Origin: Palaemon carinicauda
Lineage: Eukaryota > Arthropoda > Malacostraca > Decapoda > Palaemonidae
DNA length: 64,000 bases
Direction: 5' to 3'
Assembly: GCF_036898095.1 (NCBI RefSeq)
Contig: NC_090729.1
Span: forward strand, 73,801,683 to 73,865,682
Shown here: positions 61,601 to 64,000 of the stretch, piece after piece
Numbering within the stretch: position 1 is the stretch's first letter
How the letters are laid out: each line of letters opens with the position of its first letter
Position numbers and translations under genes: made by a program
The notes under the pieces: model-generated
The model's input: only the letters and a program-made list of their open reading frames with translations
What the model was told of the DNA's origin: nothing
Databases searched by the model: none

Positions 61601-63765
61601 TGGGTCAGAACTGGATCTGGTAGCGGTAGAAACTTCAGCCGTAGTTCCAATGCCAGAGGGAACCACACGCTGTTCGACCACTTGTGGGCCACTATTGCCG
61701 CTACTCCCTTGAAGGATCTCAGTTTGTTGAGGACCCTCAACAGAAGGTTGTGAGGAGGGAACAGGTAGATCCTGGACCATCTGTTCCAGTCGAGGGACAT
61801 CGCGTCCACTGCTTCCGCCAAGGGGTCCTCGTACGGGGACACGTACAGGGGCAACTTCTTGTTGTCTTTCGTCGCAAAGAGGTCTATCTGCAGTTCTGGG
61901 ACTTGACTCAAGATGAAGGAGAACGATCCTGCGTCTAGGGACCATTCCGACTCTATCAGTGTGAACCTGGATAGAGCGTCCGCTGTCACATTGCGGACTC
62001 CTTGAAGGTGAACTGCCGTCAGATACCACTTCTTTTCCGCCACTCGAAAGATGGCCAACATCACCTGGTTGAGAGGTGGTGACCTTGATCCTTGTCGATT
62101 CAAGCATCTCGCAATCACCTCGCTGTCCAGCACCAACCTTATGTGGATCGAGCGACGCGGGGAGACTTTCTTCAAGTTAAGGAGCACTGCCATAGACTCT
62201 AGAAAGTTTATGTGAAATGTCTTGAATAGATTGGACCAAGTCCCTTGGGCCTTCTTCCGATGAGAATGACCTCCCCACCCCTCCTTCGAGGCGTCTGTGT
62301 GAATAGTCAACGAGGGGGGAGGTGGCTGAAGAAGTACCGATTTCTTTAGTTGTCTGGCTTGGGACCAAGGCCTGAGAAGAGTACGTAGACGAAGCGGAAC
62401 TGGTCTTCTCAGATCTCTTCGCGCGTTTGATGCATAACTTCTCCAAACTCCGGTTGCATCCTTTAGCTGTGCTCTTAGCACCGGGTCTGTTACCGAAGCA
62501 AACTGGAGAGAACCCAACACTCTCTACTTTTCGCGTCTTGATATCCTTTCGGAATCCAGAAGTCTCTTGACAGAACCAGCTATCTCCTTCCTCTTCTTCG
62601 CCGGGATGGAGAATTGGTGTGACACTAGGTCCCAGTGGATTCCCAGCCACTGGAACTTTTGAGATGGAGAAAGTCGAGACTTTTTTCTGTTGATCTTGAA
62701 GCCTAGATACTCTAGGAACTGGATCACCTGCAGGGAAGCTTGCAAGCATTCTGTCTTGGATGCTGCCCACACCAGCCAGTCGTCCAGGTAGGCTACCACC
62801 TGAATTCCCTTTAGGCGCAATTGTTTGAGAGCTACGCTCGCAAGCTTCGTGAAGATCCTTGGGGCTATATTTAGCCCGAATGGCATGGCTCTGAAGGCGT
62901 ATAGTCTTCGTTGTAGCTTGAACCCTAGGTAGGGGGAGAGTCGGCGATTGATTGGAAGGTGCCAATAGGCGTCTGACAAATCTATGGAGACGGTAAATAC
63001 CCTCTTGGGCAGTAAGGTCCTTTGTGTTGCAGTGTTAGCATCTTGAACTTGCAGTTCACTATGAACTTGAGTGGCGACAAGTCCAGAATGACTCTTGAGT
63101 TTCTCCGAGTCCTTCTTGGGAACACAAAAAAGCCTCCCTTGGAATTTGATGGACTTTACCCTTTGGATCACTTTTTTCTCCAACAGTTCTTGAATGTACT
63201 CCTCCAGAACGGGGGTGGAATGTTGGAAAAACCGAGGGCACGGGGGTGGAGTGCTGTACCAGCTCCAGCCCAGTCCATTCTTGAGTAGGCTGTGGGCCCA
63301 GGGATCGAAGGTCCACCGATCCCGAAAATTCTGAAGTCTCCCTCCTACCGGTATCATCTCACTTCGACTGCTGTCCTGAGGTCTTGCCTCCCTGACCGCG
63401 ACCACCCCTGAATCCCCTTCCCCTTGAAAGGCGCCTAGACGAGCCTCTGGCTGCTCCTCTAGGCTTTGCTCGAAAGGAAGTTGACTGCCCTTCGAACGTT
63501 GGGTTAAATGCCGGAGACTGTGTCGACATGGCTTGGGGTACCCACTGGAATGTGGTCGGGGTTTGTGCCACCATCTGGGGCACTGAAGGCATAGGCAATT
63601 GCTGTTGCTGTTGCTGTCTAAATGGCTTGGCTGGCCGAGAGGGTAGCCTAGTCCTCTTAGTCTTCCTTTTTGGTTGGGGACCCTCATCCGGGGAAGACTT
63701 TCTCTTGATAGACAGGCCCCACTTCTGGAGAAGGTTTCTATTCTCCGTGGCGGCCTTATCAACAA
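61525..63765 (-). pseudogene. RT-RNase H-methyltransferase-like polyprotein, DIRS-A copy 4
   Basis: A single frame of about 745 codons contains RDRWTFDPWAHS, FQGRLFCVPKKDS, FRAMPFGLNIAPRIF and YLDDWLVW (62776-62790). RNase H follows with IHTDASKEGWGGH (first Asp), LDSEVIARCLNRQGSRSP and RNVTADALSR. The methyltransferase-like end has DLFATKDN, DAMSLDWNRW and YLFPPHN. A stop at 62524-62526 interrupts it between RT and RNase H, where copy 3 has RRQQERV. Between PKKDSEKL and FTVSIDL about 35 residues are read in a shifted frame, bounded by two compensating indels. The frame is open into the gag gene for about 400 bases in +1 phase. Confidence 0.9.
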
Positions 63766-64000
63766 CCTCCTTGACCGATTCGCTAGGGAAAAGGTCTTTG
63801 CCCCAAATGTTGGAGGAGATTAGTTTCCTTGGCTCGTGCCTCACCGCAGCCGAGGCGAACACAAACTCCCTACAAGCTCTCCTCGCCCTGACGAAGCTGT
63901 AAAGATCCTTCGTCACTGTGGCCAGATGAGTCTTGGCCACTACCATGAACATCTCATGGACCTTGGGGTTACTTGCCATCGTCTCAAGAGTGGTCTGAAT
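63359..64000 (-). pseudogene. Gag-like protein of DIRS-A copy 4, C-terminal half
   Basis: The open frame covers VAKTHLATVTKDLYSFVRAR, SSNIWGKDLFPSESV and LQKWGLSIKRKSS. A basic PKRKTKRTRLPSRP segment follows, then a poly-Gln stretch, then an Arg/Gly tail (RGFRGGRGQGG), ending at 63359. The N-terminal half is outside the window. No stop is seen in the visible part. The tail overlaps the start of pol in another frame. Arg/Gly tails bind RNA, which would suit a gag lacking zinc knuckles at its C-terminus. Confidence 0.85.

Larger units (their letters stand above)
59101..64000 (-). mobile_element. DIRS family A, copy 4 (5' part outside window)
   Basis: The 3' end starts at 59101 (GGATTTTGAGCGAAGCGAAA) inside a DIRS-B remnant. 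Terminal repeat body, ICR (59556-59655), 3' region, recombinase, pol and the C-terminal half of gag follow, the last running off the window. It is the least damaged copy: one nonsense codon in the recombinase, one in pol plus a compensated frame excursion in RT. The three overlapping frames are best seen here. Confidence 0.92.

Overview
The window is animal nuclear DNA, most likely from a decapod crustacean (shrimp or crab type). Evidence: spliceosomal exons of snurportin-1, very long (TA)n and (GA/CT)n microsatellites, DIRS-type tyrosine-recombinase retrotransposons and Tigger/pogo transposons. The order-level call is an inference; no rRNA, mitochondrial or other species marker is present.

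The only host gene found is snurportin-1 on the minus strand. Two adjacent exons (48865-49053, then 47441-47526) have clean splice sites and encode the conserved C-terminal part of the m3G-cap-binding domain. The other exons were not found, so most of the window is probably intronic or flanking sequence swollen by transposons.

The bulk is one DIRS family (family A), all coding on the minus strand. Copy 1 is at 1-7566 (3' end off the window), copy 2 at 22491-33153, copy 3 at 33154-41534 and copy 4 at 59101-64000 (5' end off the window). An orphan leader fragment lies at 10014-10905. Reading along the minus strand, each copy has a 5' inverted terminal repeat, a 2 kb leader with a probable small intron, gag with an N-terminal Cys/His domain and an Arg/Gly-rich C-terminus, RT-RNase H-methyltransferase-like pol, a tyrosine recombinase, an internal complementary region (ICR), and the 3' inverted repeat. 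Every copy is broken by stops or frameshifts. Copies 2 and 3 are joined head to tail through a junction that is the reverse complement of the ICR. A second, more degraded DIRS family (family B) occupies 50626-58445, with fragments at 14989-15900, 46273-46512 and 58913-59100.

Between these lie TA-target DNA transposons. They are two Tigger/pogo transposase relics (7686-10011, 19967-22459), two internally deleted Tigger derivatives (16960-18318, 44774-46124) and non-autonomous TIR elements (10980-14719 and 41554-44348 of one family, 18343-19607, 23405-25193). Most abut (TA)n arrays. Two probable TTAA-flanked MITEs, a decapod-type repeat ending in (TAA)n (two copies) and a non-LTR reverse transcriptase fragment (49685-50248) complete the picture. 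No prokaryotic genes, CRISPR arrays, rRNA or tRNA genes were seen.
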